A stretch of DNA of 22,970 nucleotides from Oscillospiraceae bacterium (GTDB taxonomy: Bacteria; Bacillota_A; Clostridia; Oscillospirales; Oscillospiraceae), in assembly GCA_017381835.1 (NCBI GenBank), contig JAFOBK010000231.1:1-22970 (forward strand), given 5' to 3'. Of this stretch, positions 14,531 through 22,681 are shown piece by piece. Below the pieces are notes generated by a model. It ran no database searches. It was not told where the DNA came from and worked only from the letters and a program-made list of their open reading frames with translations. The position numbers and the translations under genes were made by a program. Within the stretch, counting starts at the first letter, position 1. Each line of letters opens with the position of its first letter.

Positions 14531-14803
14531 TCAAATTTGAGGCAGAGACGATACTGCTGCAGCCAATTCCCCGGCCATGGTGTCGACAGGGCTATGGATC
14601 AAATTCTGAAGCAGAAGATTTACCGATGCACCGGTGGTGTTTGCGATAATGATGAAGGTATCGAGCCTCGGTGTTTTGATGTCCCGTTCGATGGAACCGA
14701 TGTGCTTGGTGGTGCATCCTACGGCTTGCGCCAATTCTTCTTGCGTAATGTGTGCGGCTTCTCTGGCTTCTTTGATTCGCTGGCCAATGCGTGCTAGATC
14801 CAT
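14531..14803 (-). CDS. XRE-family helix-turn-helix regulator
   Basis: This 90-residue protein on the minus strand runs from an ATG at 14803 (purine-rich GAGGATGAGAA before it) to a TGA at 14531. Residues of about 5-60 form an XRE domain: IGQRIKEAREAAHITQEELAQAVGC, then TTKHIGSIERDIKTPRLDT. The C-terminus, MAGELAAAVSSLPQI, matches the ending region of related clostridial XRE proteins, which usually carry about ten more residues, so it may be slightly shortened. It is divergent from the ECF sigma gene, with 99 bases between them, and may control that cassette. An upstream in-frame ATG exists but lacks a ribosome site. Confidence 0.8.
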   Translation of the reverse strand: MDLARIGQRIKEAREAAHITQEELAQAVGCTTKHIGSIERDIKTPRLDTFIIIANTTGASVNLLLQNLIHSPVDTMAGELAAAVSSLPQI

Positions 14804-14902
14804 TTTCTCATCCTCTTTTCTGTGTGGTACGAGAGAATATGTAACAACTGCGCCGAATGTGACATAAATTTCATTATTTTTTCTCAAGGGAGCGTCAGCC
14901 TG

Positions 14903-15388
14903 ATGATGGATAGGTACAGAAAAGAGATAGAACTGCTATATTTGCAGATGTATGCGATGTTATTTGAATATGCGCGTGCATCGTTGTCCAGTGATGCGCT
15001 GGCAGAGGAAGCAGTTCAGGATACCTTCCACATTGTCTGCCAGAAGCCAGAGGATGTCTTCGGCTCCCCAAACCCGGAAGGGTGGGTATTCAACACACTA
15101 AAGAACGTCATCCGAAATACGCTACGAAGCCAAAACATAGCAAGGCGGATCCTGCTGAATTACTTTGCTTCAAGTGCCCAGGATATATCCGTTTCCCATG
15201 ACCGTGTAGGTCTGGAGGTCTTGTACGATGATGTGGCTGATCTGGAGGAATTTCAGATGGTCAAAGGGATGGTTCTGGATGGGAAGTCCTATCTGGAATT
15301 GTCTGAGGAGTTGGGGATCAGCATCGTCACCTGCAGGAAGCGAATGCAGAGGGCAAAAGAAATATTGAGAAAAAAGATTGGCATATGA
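14903..15388 (+). CDS. ECF-type RNA polymerase sigma factor
   Basis: The protein has 161 residues. Region 2 is seen at about 10-75 (LAEEAVQDTFHIVCQ, then EGWVFNTLKNVIRN), and region 4 at about 115-158 (LDGKSYLELSEELGISIVTCRKRMQRAKEILRKK). There are two adjacent possible starts (14903 and 14906) after AAGGGAG. It is followed by a membrane anti-sigma-like gene and a secreted protein, the usual layout for a cell-surface signalling unit. TGTAAC at 14840-14845 recalls the AAC-type -35 boxes of ECF promoters and would suit autoregulation, but this is weak evidence. Confidence 0.83.
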   Translation: MMDRYRKEIELLYLQMYAMLFEYARASLSSDALAEEAVQDTFHIVCQKPEDVFGSPNPEGWVFNTLKNVIRNTLRSQNIARRILLNYFASSAQDISVSHDRVGLEVLYDDVADLEEFQMVKGMVLDGKSYLELSEELGISIVTCRKRMQRAKEILRKKIGI

Positions 15389-15438
15389 TGTCACAAAACG
15401 CATTGGTGTTACATATACCAGTGAAAGGAGGAAGAATC

Positions 15439-16305
15439 ATGCCCGATTTCGAAAACCGCAATGATATCGCGTTCGCAAAATACGATGCCATGAGCACTGA
15501 GGAACTTCAGGCGCTCCTGCGGGAAGATGCTTCAAAACCTGAGGGCGAAGAAACCAACATGGAAGTTCTTTTCTATGTTATGGAGGTGCTTGCCAAACGC
15601 CGGCAGGCCCGCCAGGAAGGAAAAACTCCGGAAAAAGCACTGGATTCCTTCGTGAAAAACTATATGCCGGAAGTAGAAAATGCTTCCAGTTCTGAGAGAG
15701 GCTTCACCGTGCGGAGGCACAATCCCATTGTTCGGCGGTGGACGAGAGGCCTGGTTGCTGCGGTGGCTGTGATTGTGCTGATTATGGGTACATCATTTAC
15801 TGCAAATGCATTTGGGTTTGATTTGTGGGGAATCGTTGTTAAGTGGACTCAAGATACTTTTCATTTTGACTATAATTCGGATATTTCGGGATCTGAAGAA
15901 CCTAACCGTGAAAACACAAACTTTTTTGCTGGTCTCCAGGAAGCTTTAGACAATTACGATATTACTCTGCCGCTTGCGCCAAGTTGGATTCCTGATGGAT
16001 ATACGGAAGTTGAAGTGAGTATCGAAGATACTCCAATGAGGAGACAGTTTGTTGCTAAGTATCAATCAAATGAAGGCACTATCCGAATCAGAATAGCAGA
16101 TTGTTATGATTCTGCGCCTATTCAAATCGAGCAAAGTGGTACATTAATGGAAGAGTACATTACAAACAATATTAGCTATTACATCTTCAGTAATCATGAT
16201 CAGCTTCGTGCAGTATGGGTCAATGAAAATTTTGAGTGCTTTATTATGGGTCCTCTCTCAGTCTCTGAAATGAAAAGAATGATCGACTCTATTGGGAAGG
16301 ACTGA
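15439..16305 (+). CDS. Membrane anti-sigma factor-like protein with DUF4367-like extracellular domain
   Basis: This 288-residue protein has a cytoplasmic N-terminal part of about 100 residues (charged, helical), one membrane helix at about 104-125 (GLVAAVAVIVLIMGTSF), and an outer domain of about 160 residues with a motif LAPSWIPDGYTEVEV, as in DUF4367 proteins. It follows the ECF sigma gene by 50 bases and should sequester that sigma factor until an external signal acts. AAAGGAGGAAG precedes the ATG at 15439. Sampled lines in the outer-domain region have about 40% GC against about 53% in the N-terminal region, hinting that the two parts have different histories. Confidence 0.75.
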   Translation: MPDFENRNDIAFAKYDAMSTEELQALLREDASKPEGEETNMEVLFYVMEVLAKRRQARQEGKTPEKALDSFVKNYMPEVENASSSERGFTVRRHNPIVRRWTRGLVAAVAVIVLIMGTSFTANAFGFDLWGIVVKWTQDTFHFDYNSDISGSEEPNRENTNFFAGLQEALDNYDITLPLAPSWIPDGYTEVEVSIEDTPMRRQFVAKYQSNEGTIRIRIADCYDSAPIQIEQSGTLMEEYITNNISYYIFSNHDQLRAVWVNENFECFIMGPLSVSEMKRMIDSIGKD

Positions 16306-16310
16306 TGTAA

Positions 16311-16763
16311 TTGAGAAAATATAGGTCGCTTATTGCATTCTTTGTTGTGCTGAGCCTAATGTTTGCCACTGCTATGCCCGTAGTTGCAAGTTCGTCCGAG
16401 ATCGAATCGGTTTTGCCTCGCGCCAGTTACTATTTAGATGCCTATAGCGCATATGTCTATGTTACGAACTCTGGCCAAGCACAGGTATGGTTCGAAGTGA
16501 TGGGTACGGGAGACATGGATGAAATCGGCGTGCTGAGCATTCTGCTGTACGAATCTACCGATGGGAAGACCTGGACTCGTATTAAGACGTTCTCTCATGA
16601 AAACTACGGGACGACCATGCTTGCGGAAGATGACTGGTATGTCTCGTCGCATGTGTCTACCCAGGGTGTAAAGGGCAGATACTACAAGGCATATGTTTGC
16701 TTCTGGGCAGGCAAGAACGGAAGCGGCGACACTCGCTATATGTGGACATCCGTTACGTCGTAA
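16311..16763 (+). CDS. Secreted small protein of the sigma/anti-sigma operon
   Basis: The product has 150 residues and a clear Sec signal peptide: basic RKYR, hydrophobic SLIAFFVVLSLMFATAMP, and a cleavage-like VVAS at about residue 25. The mature part is about 125 residues, rich in Tyr, Trp and Thr and probably all beta. The start is TTG at 16311, five bases after the preceding stop, with GGAAGG upstream inside the previous gene; no ATG in frame fits. It is the last gene before two terminators. It may be the signal, effector or target of the sigma/anti-sigma system. I do not recognise a functional family. Confidence 0.7.
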   Translation: MRKYRSLIAFFVVLSLMFATAMPVVASSSEIESVLPRASYYLDAYSAYVYVTNSGQAQVWFEVMGTGDMDEIGVLSILLYESTDGKTWTRIKTFSHENYGTTMLAEDDWYVSSHVSTQGVKGRYYKAYVCFWAGKNGSGDTRYMWTSVTS

Positions 16764-16786
16764 GAAGATAAATAAACCGAATCAAG

Positions 16787-16811
16787 AGGGGGCTGCAGTC
16801 GGCAGCCCCCT
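16787..16811 (+). terminator. Terminator hairpin of the sigma/anti-sigma operon
   Basis: AGGGGGCTGC (16787-16796) and GCAGCCCCCT (16802-16811) form a perfect 10-bp GC-rich stem with a five-base loop, followed by a modest TTAACTTAT tail. Confidence 0.75.
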
Positions 16812-16824
16812 TAACTTATAGTTT

Positions 16825-16851
16825 TCTCCGGATCATGTCCGGAGATTTTTT
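16825..16851 (+). terminator. Second terminator in tandem
   Basis: TCTCCGGA (16825-16832) and TCCGGAGA (16838-16845) form a perfect 8-bp stem, and TTTTTT follows at 16846-16851. Together with the preceding hairpin it makes a double stop isolating the recombinase region. Confidence 0.8.
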
Positions 16852-17230
16852 ATGAAATTTTCTGGAAAGTGACAGGTTCGGCGAAAAAAAAGACTCTTTA
16901 ATAATGAAGGCATCTATATGCCCTGTACATCTGCACCTTGAAAATTTCATAATGTCCAGCCGGTACATCCCTTTGCTGACGAGCGGCGTTCTGTCTGTCG
17001 GCCTAACAGAATCAGGCGCACCAATATGCGGGTGGCTCCCACATCACGCGATGATGCAGCAAGGGCATAATGGTACTTCCGTAACACGCGGCCCGGTCAT
17101 AGTGAAGGCGGGGAGATGAGATTTCTATGGACCTGTTCGCCACAGGCACCGGCTGGCATCCAAATAGCAGTATAAAATTGGGAGGAAAGGAAATACTTTC
17201 CTTCAACAGAAACATATGGAGCGTGATTGA
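16852..17230. other. Unassigned region before the DUF6870-type gene
   Basis: About 380 bases without a gene I can support. It holds a small hairpin GGCAT-CTAT-ATGCC (16909-16922) and an inverted repeat AAGGAAA-TAC-TTTCCTT (17187-17203) that overlaps a GGGAGGAAAGG ribosome-site-like run. A short frame MERD at 17215-17229 ends exactly at the next start codon. A 71-codon open frame at 16904-17119 exists but has no ribosome site and an unconvincing composition. Confidence 0.4.
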
Positions 17231-17458
17231 ATGAAGGGAACACCGATCAGCAAGGATCTCTCAGAATTGGTTGACATCCGGGATGTCAACATCGATACCA
17301 GTCTGCCTGTTGAAGAACGGATCAGGTCCTACATTGAACAGGTAAAAGACCCGTACTGCTTCCGGGTTGGGGATGTGAAGGTCCGAGTGTCCTTTTCAGA
17401 TACTGACCGTACCCTGACCGATAACTTCTGCGATATGCTTGCCAGAATGCAAGGATAG
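17231..17458 (+). CDS. Small DUF6870-type mobile-element protein
   Basis: This 75-residue protein has the features I associate with the small DUF6870/TnpW-like family next to clostridial recombinases: LVDIRDVNIDTSLPVEERI, then YIEQVKDPYCFRVGDVKVRVSF. It may bind DNA or modulate recombination; the family's function is not known to me. GGAGC lies before the ATG. It is followed by a short hairpin and then by the recombinase promoter, so it probably forms its own transcript or a leader gene of the recombinase region. Confidence 0.7.
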   Translation: MKGTPISKDLSELVDIRDVNIDTSLPVEERIRSYIEQVKDPYCFRVGDVKVRVSFSDTDRTLTDNFCDMLARMQG

Positions 17459-17473
17459 TCTGGTAGATGATTT

Positions 17474-17497
17474 GCCAGCAAATAGCACTGGCTTTTT
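17474..17497 (+). terminator. Short terminator after the DUF6870-type gene
   Basis: GCCAG (17474-17478) and CTGGC (17488-17492) form a 5-bp stem followed by five T at 17493-17497. It is weak but well placed 16 bases after the stop codon. Confidence 0.5.
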
Positions 17498-17517
17498 GAG
17501 CGGGCCTATGCTATAAT
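17489..17517 (+). promoter_or_regulatory. Extended -10 promoter of the recombinase operon
   Basis: TGCTATAAT at 17509-17517 is a perfect extended -10 element; a weak -35 TGGCTT (17489-17494) is 17 bases upstream. The start would be near 17524. A perfect inverted repeat TGCGAA-CT-TTCGCA at 17555-17568 lies in the leader, just before the ribosome site, and could be an operator or a translation-control hairpin. Confidence 0.7.
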
Positions 17518-17590
17518 GAGCGTGGACAAAATCAGCGACTACTCTGGCTGCGTATGCGAACTTTCGCAATATATAGGAAGGAGTGGCGCA

Positions 17591-19285
17591 ATGAATCAAA
17601 TCATTGACCAAACTTATCGGGTCGCCATCTATCTTCGCCTGTCGAAGGATGATGGCGATTTTTCGTTGTCCGGCGGCGGAAAAACCGAAAGCAACAGTAT
17701 TCACAATCAGCGAGAGCTGCTGATGAACTATCTGGCAGGCCATCCTGAGATGGCACTGGTTGGGGAATACAAGGACGATGGCTACACCGGAACCAATTTT
17801 GACAGACCGGATTTCCAGAGAATGATGATGGATATCCGAAAGGGTCTGATCAACTGTGTCATTGTCAAGGATCTGTCTCGTTTTGGCAGAGACTATATTG
17901 ATTGTGGCAAGTATATCGAAAAACTGTTCCCGAAGCTGAGGGTGCGCTTCATTGCGGTAAATGACCACTATGACACGGCGAACCAGGGACACGCAGACAG
18001 CTTGCTGGTCCCGTTCAAGAATCTGATCAACGATTCTTACAGCCGCGACATATCCATTAAGGTCCGAAGTAACTTGGCGGTCAAGCGGCAGCAGGGAGAG
18101 TGTATCTCCAATTTCGCTGTCTATGGCTACAGGAAGGACCCGGAGAACAAGAATCGTCTTCTGATCGATAACTATGCGGCATCCATTGTCCGTGATATCT
18201 TCCGTTGGAAGATCGATGGATACAGCCCCAATGCAATCGCAGAAAGACTTAATCTGGCCGGCATGCTGTCTCCTATGGAATACAAACAATCCCAAGGTAT
18301 CAGCTTTGAAACGAGCTTCAAGAAATCTTCCGTTGCTGAATGGAGTCATGTTGCGGTCAGGCGAATTTTGAAAAATGAAATATACACCGGTGTTATGGTG
18401 CAGGGAAAGCGCACGACCCCCAATTACAAGACCAAGACCCAGATTCTCAAGGATGAGAGTGAATGGGTCCGAATTGCAGGAACCCATGAGGCGATCATTA
18501 CCCGAACGGATTTTGAATTGGTTCAGCGTTTGATGCAGGAGGATACCCGTGCATGCAGCACTGACACCGCGGTACATCCCCTCAGCGGCAGACTGTTCTG
18601 TGCTGATTGTGGGGCTCCGCTGGTGAGAAAAACTGTTTCTTCCAGAGGAAAGAAATATATCTACTATATTTGTGGTTCCTATAAAAACGATTCCAGCTCC
18701 TGCACGCAGCACCGTATCAAGGAAGAACTGCTGCATAGCACTGTCCTAGTGGCAATTCAGCAGCAGGTGGCACTCCTTCTGGATATGGAGCAGGCACTCA
18801 AAAAAGTGAAGTCTTCTACATGGGAAGAGGCGGAGCTACGGAAAATCAATCAGAGCATTGAGATACAGGAACAGATCGTGGAGCGTAACAATAGCCTGAG
18901 AATGGGTGTCTATGAAGATTTACAGGCAGGCATCCTCAGTAAAGAGGAGTATGCAAGTCTGAAGGAGGACTTTTCTGCTCGCATTGCTGCGGCTCGTCAG
19001 GCCATCGGACAACTTCAGTCCAGAAGAAGTGCCATCCAGGACGGTTTGAATAATCAAAAGACCTGGTTGGAGCAATTCCGGCAATTCGCTGAAGTGAAGG
19101 AGCTATCCAGAAAGCTGGTGGTCAGCATGATTGATCGGGTTTCAATCTCCAATCGGAACGAAATCGCGGTGGAATTCTGCCACAAGGACCAGTTCCAGTG
19201 CATCCTTGAATTCCTGGAAGAGCAGAAAACCGCAGCAAAGCGTAAGGAGAATCTGACACTCCTGCCCAGATTGGAGGTGGTATAA
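17591..19285 (+). CDS. Large serine recombinase 1 (TnpX/TndX type)
   Basis: The protein has 564 residues. The catalytic domain has YLRLSKDD with the nucleophile Ser18, DDGYTGTNFDRP, and VKDLSRFGRDY, the conserved Arg-containing motif. A recombinase domain follows (about 170-300), then a zinc ribbon with Cys337, Cys340, Cys361 and Cys371, and a coiled coil (about 395-490). The ATG at 17591 follows GGAAGGAG; an ATG at 17516 lies inside the -10 box and is excluded. Large serine recombinases cut all four strands at attP and attB through a Ser-DNA bond, with a coiled-coil domain controlling direction. It abuts the second recombinase gene without a gap. Confidence 0.92.
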   Translation: MNQIIDQTYRVAIYLRLSKDDGDFSLSGGGKTESNSIHNQRELLMNYLAGHPEMALVGEYKDDGYTGTNFDRPDFQRMMMDIRKGLINCVIVKDLSRFGRDYIDCGKYIEKLFPKLRVRFIAVNDHYDTANQGHADSLLVPFKNLINDSYSRDISIKVRSNLAVKRQQGECISNFAVYGYRKDPENKNRLLIDNYAASIVRDIFRWKIDGYSPNAIAERLNLAGMLSPMEYKQSQGISFETSFKKSSVAEWSHVAVRRILKNEIYTGVMVQGKRTTPNYKTKTQILKDESEWVRIAGTHEAIITRTDFELVQRLMQEDTRACSTDTAVHPLSGRLFCADCGAPLVRKTVSSRGKKYIYYICGSYKNDSSSCTQHRIKEELLHSTVLVAIQQQVALLLDMEQALKKVKSSTWEEAELRKINQSIEIQEQIVERNNSLRMGVYEDLQAGILSKEEYASLKEDFSARIAAARQAIGQLQSRRSAIQDGLNNQKTWLEQFRQFAEVKELSRKLVVSMIDRVSISNRNEIAVEFCHKDQFQCILEFLEEQKTAAKRKENLTLLPRLEVV

Positions 19286-20980
19286 ATGGCGAGAACATCA
19301 AGAAAGAACCCAGTGGCAACCGTGGCCAAGCCGGAAAAGATTGAAATTTTCCAAACGGCAATCTATCTTCGATTGTCCTTGGAGGACAATCAAAAGAAGG
19401 ATGCAGATTCCCTGGCAAATCAGCAAGCATTGCTGATGAAGTATGTGGAAGCTCGCCCGTTTCTACAGTTGGCAGGCATTTATACGGATAACGGCTGTAC
19501 CGGAACGGATTTTGACAGACCGCAATTCAAGCGGATGATGGAGGATGCCCGCAGCGGCAAAATCAACTGCATCGTTGTGAAGGATTTGTCCAGACTGGGG
19601 CGTAACTATGTGGAAGCCGGTGACTACTTGGAAAAGGTTTTCCCTTTCCTCGGGATCCGCTTTATTGCGGTCAATGACAACTACGACAGCAACAACATTA
19701 ATTCCTCCGATCAGCTTGTGGCATCGCTAAAGAATCTGGTCAATGATGCCTATGCAAAGGATCTCTCCAGGAAAATCAGTACGGCGATGCAGGAGAAGCG
19801 GCGGCGGGGAGATTTTGTGGGTGCCTATGAGCCCTACGGTTATAGGAGAGATCCGAATAATACGAGCAAACTCATTATCGACCCTGAAATTGCCCCCATT
19901 GTGGAGGAGATTTTCGAACTGCGTGCCACTGGTATTGGTATCGAAAAAATCTGTCGTGTGCTGAATGAGAAAGGGTATCCTTCTCCCGGCAGGCTCCGAT
20001 TTGAAAGAGGGATCATTACCCATAACAATAGAAAAGGCAGTGAGCTTCCCTGGAACCGGCATGTGCTGACGGATCTCCTCCGCAATGTGGTGTACATTGG
20101 CAATCTGGCCCAGGGACGGGTTGGCGTCAGCCTGTACCAAGGTATTCCGTACCACCAGAAGGATAAGTCTGAATGGGATGTGGTCACGGGTACCCATGAG
20201 CCGATTATCAGCATGGAACTCTGGGATCAGGTTCAGTCACTGAATACAAAACGCTCCAATGAGGCGAAGGCATCCTTTGGCAAGAACGCAAATCTGCCCA
20301 AACGGCAAAATCCATACGGATCGCTGTTGCGATGTGCAGATTGCGGTCGTGTAATTAAGCAGGTACGGTCTTATAGAAAATCAGGAAACAAGGACTACTA
20401 TACCTATAAATGCCCACAGTACATTGAGCTTGGAGCGCAGGCCTGTACCTTCAGAAGGATGACGGCAGAAGCACTGGATCAGGCCGTGTTGGAGACTATG
20501 CGCAGGCAGATGGATGTTTTTCTTGAAATTCAGACATTACTGAGACAACTGATGGCTGATAACAGTACTGCGAATGAGCCTGATGCACAACGCAAGCAGC
20601 AGATCCGGGCAGAGTTGGAGCAGAAGCGGAATGTGAGTGCTTCTCTGTACGCCGATTACAAAGACGGTACTGTCAGCCAAGAGGAATATGTCTATGCGAA
20701 GGAAAAGCTGCGTGCGGACATCGAGGCCCTGGATCAGGAGCTTTATGAGCTTCAGTACACAGAAAAACGCACTGCCGATGTGATTATCGGCGAGAAAAAA
20801 TGGTCAGAACTGATTGAGCGGTACTACCGTGCGGAATCGGTAACGGCAGAAATGGTCACTGCAATGATCAAAGAGATTCGGTTGCATTCCGATTCCACCA
20901 TTACGATTAAGTTCTTGTATGAGGATGAATTCAAGGCCCTTCTGAGCGACTGTGAGGCAGTGAGAGCGGAGGTTGCGTAA
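19286..20980 (+). CDS. Large serine recombinase 2
   Basis: Also 564 residues, with a longer basic N-terminus (MARTSRKNPVATVAK) before the catalytic motif YLRLSLED, so the nucleophile is Ser31. CTGTDFDRP and VKDLSRLGRNY are present. The zinc ribbon uses Cys350, Cys353, Cys376 and Cys387, and a coiled coil spans about 420-500. The ATG directly follows the stop of recombinase 1, with GGAGGTGG as ribosome site inside that gene. All key residues are intact, so it looks active. It may be a partner subunit or a directionality partner of the neighbouring recombinases. Confidence 0.92.
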   Translation: MARTSRKNPVATVAKPEKIEIFQTAIYLRLSLEDNQKKDADSLANQQALLMKYVEARPFLQLAGIYTDNGCTGTDFDRPQFKRMMEDARSGKINCIVVKDLSRLGRNYVEAGDYLEKVFPFLGIRFIAVNDNYDSNNINSSDQLVASLKNLVNDAYAKDLSRKISTAMQEKRRRGDFVGAYEPYGYRRDPNNTSKLIIDPEIAPIVEEIFELRATGIGIEKICRVLNEKGYPSPGRLRFERGIITHNNRKGSELPWNRHVLTDLLRNVVYIGNLAQGRVGVSLYQGIPYHQKDKSEWDVVTGTHEPIISMELWDQVQSLNTKRSNEAKASFGKNANLPKRQNPYGSLLRCADCGRVIKQVRSYRKSGNKDYYTYKCPQYIELGAQACTFRRMTAEALDQAVLETMRRQMDVFLEIQTLLRQLMADNSTANEPDAQRKQQIRAELEQKRNVSASLYADYKDGTVSQEEYVYAKEKLRADIEALDQELYELQYTEKRTADVIIGEKKWSELIERYYRAESVTAEMVTAMIKEIRLHSDSTITIKFLYEDEFKALLSDCEAVRAEVA

Positions 20981-20983
20981 AGT

Positions 20984-22552
20984 ATGAAGAAACACCTGGC
21001 CATATATTTGCGGCTTTCTTCGGAGGATATAAACGTCAGAAGCAATAAGCTGAACGATGAGAGCGACAGTATCCGAAACCAAAGATTGCTGGTGGAGCAA
21101 TATATTTCCGGTAAGCCGGAGCTTGCCAAATACCCAACAGTGGAGTATTCCGATGATGGGTACAGCGGCACCAATTTTGATCGGCCGGGTGTGAAACGAC
21201 TTCTGGAGAAGGTGAAGACCGGAGAGGTCGCCTGTATTGTTGTGAAGGATCTGTCGCGATTCGGGCGCAACTATCTGGAGGTCGGCGACTATCTGGAGCA
21301 TATTTTTCCACTTCTTGGAGTTCGTTTCATTGCTGTCAACGACCATTACGACAGCAGCAAGCACATCGGAAGCACCGGCGGCATCGATGTGGCTTTCCGC
21401 AACCTGATTCACCAGAGGTATGCCCAGGACTTGTCTGAAAAAATCAAATCCTCCAGGCATATGCAGATGAAAAAGGGAAAATTCGTTTCCCACTGTCCCT
21501 ATGGCTACATGAGGCATCCGACACAGAAGCATCAGATGGTAATCGATCCGAACACGGCGCCGATCGTCCGGGAAATCTTTCAGGCTGCGATCAGCGGAAA
21601 ACGCACGACAGAGATTGCCGCAATGCTGAATGCGAAAGGGGTAGCAACCCCAATGGCCTATAAGAAGTGGCATAAAGCGCACATTCAGAACGACCTCATG
21701 TGGAGCCATCAGGCAGTCCTGAGGATCATCAAGGACTACAAATACACCGGAGCCATGGTAACTTTCAAGTGTGGAAATGAGACTGTCAGAGCCCGTTCCC
21801 AGACACGCTATAAGCCTGAAGACTGGGTCATCGTAGAAGGTTGCCACGAGCCAATTGTTTCCAAGGAAATCTACCAAAAGGCCAATGATACGATCAGAAA
21901 AGTCAAGTACAATGCTCCTATGAGAACCGACTGTAAGGACCGGCTGTACTACTGCGGATGCTGCGGTCGACGTCTGAGAAAAACCTACGGTCTGGATGAA
22001 TACTTCTCCTGCCAGACTCCGCTGTATCAAAAGGATGCAGCCTGCTCCACAATTCAATGGAGCAGATCGGCACTGGAAGACATTCTCATCCAGGCATACC
22101 GGATGCAGCTGCGGTTGATGGAAGATGAACTTCGCAAGAGTATCCAGAGAATTGCTAGGGACTTGGTTGGGGAGTGCCGCAGGAAGCAGAGACAGCTTTC
22201 CGAGGAACTGGCCACCTACGAAGGGAGCAATCTTCGGCTGTATGAATCCTACCGATCCCACAAACTGAGCCGGGAGGAATTTCTTCAGAAGAAGGAGACC
22301 ATAACCAATCGGCAGACAGAATTAAAAACGCAGCTTGAGGAACTCAGGCAGGAGGAACAGCGGCTGATGGAAGAATCTGCCCATCAGGAAGACCAGGAGC
22401 AGAGGTCGAGGGAAATGATCCAGCAGCTCATCCTCTCGGATGATCAGATCAGGCCGTTTATGTACGAGGCGGTGAAGCGAGTGGATGTTTACCCTTCCAC
22501 GGAGCTGGAGATCACTTGGAACTTTACGGATAGTAAGCAAAAAGTAAATTAG
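20984..22552 (+). CDS. Large serine recombinase 3
   Basis: A 522-residue protein with catalytic motif YLRLSSED (Ser12), YSGTNFDRP and VKDLSRFGRNY. It differs from its neighbours by an insertion-like KHIGSTGGIDVAFRN after the catalytic domain. The zinc ribbon is Cys324, Cys327, Cys343 and Cys354, and a Glu/Gln-rich coiled coil lies at about 375-485. It starts three bases after recombinase 2 and ends 15 bases before the terminator hairpin at the element's right end. Catalytic and zinc residues are intact. It is the recombinase gene nearest the junction, where integrases usually sit. Confidence 0.92.
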   Translation: MKKHLAIYLRLSSEDINVRSNKLNDESDSIRNQRLLVEQYISGKPELAKYPTVEYSDDGYSGTNFDRPGVKRLLEKVKTGEVACIVVKDLSRFGRNYLEVGDYLEHIFPLLGVRFIAVNDHYDSSKHIGSTGGIDVAFRNLIHQRYAQDLSEKIKSSRHMQMKKGKFVSHCPYGYMRHPTQKHQMVIDPNTAPIVREIFQAAISGKRTTEIAAMLNAKGVATPMAYKKWHKAHIQNDLMWSHQAVLRIIKDYKYTGAMVTFKCGNETVRARSQTRYKPEDWVIVEGCHEPIVSKEIYQKANDTIRKVKYNAPMRTDCKDRLYYCGCCGRRLRKTYGLDEYFSCQTPLYQKDAACSTIQWSRSALEDILIQAYRMQLRLMEDELRKSIQRIARDLVGECRRKQRQLSEELATYEGSNLRLYESYRSHKLSREEFLQKKETITNRQTELKTQLEELRQEEQRLMEESAHQEDQEQRSREMIQQLILSDDQIRPFMYEAVKRVDVYPSTELEITWNFTDSKQKVN

Positions 22553-22567
22553 GGGAGAAGGCAAAAT

Positions 22568-22607
22568 GGAACAGGGCGGGTAGCAGTACAGCTATCCGCC
22601 CTGTTCC
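22568..22607 (+). terminator. Strong stem-loop after the recombinase operon
   Basis: GGAACAGGGCGGGTAGC (22568-22584) pairs with GCTATCCGCCCTGTTCC (22591-22607), 17 bp with one G-U pair and a six-base loop. The downstream bases CGATTCTAAAG contain no T run, so termination may be incomplete, but the structure would strongly limit read-through into the junction. Confidence 0.7.
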
Positions 22608-22681
22608 GATTCTAAAGTGTTTGCCCTATTATTACACATCCGGCGCAACCCCATGTGTTCCATAAAGACAAACGCACAGAA

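Noticed and set aside
16904..17119. 71-codon open frame between the double terminator and the DUF6870-type gene
   Set aside because: No ribosome binding site, no recognisable domain and a composition unlike neighbouring proteins. Left as unassigned sequence rather than called as a gene.
17516..17590. 25-residue N-terminal extension of recombinase 1
   Set aside because: The ATG at 17516 is inside the TATAAT box, so the transcript would start after it. The ATG at 17591 has a GGAAGGAG site.
22566..22583. Tiny open frame (ATG to TAG) at the base of the right-end hairpin
   Set aside because: Five codons within the stem of a terminator-like structure; no reason to think it is translated.
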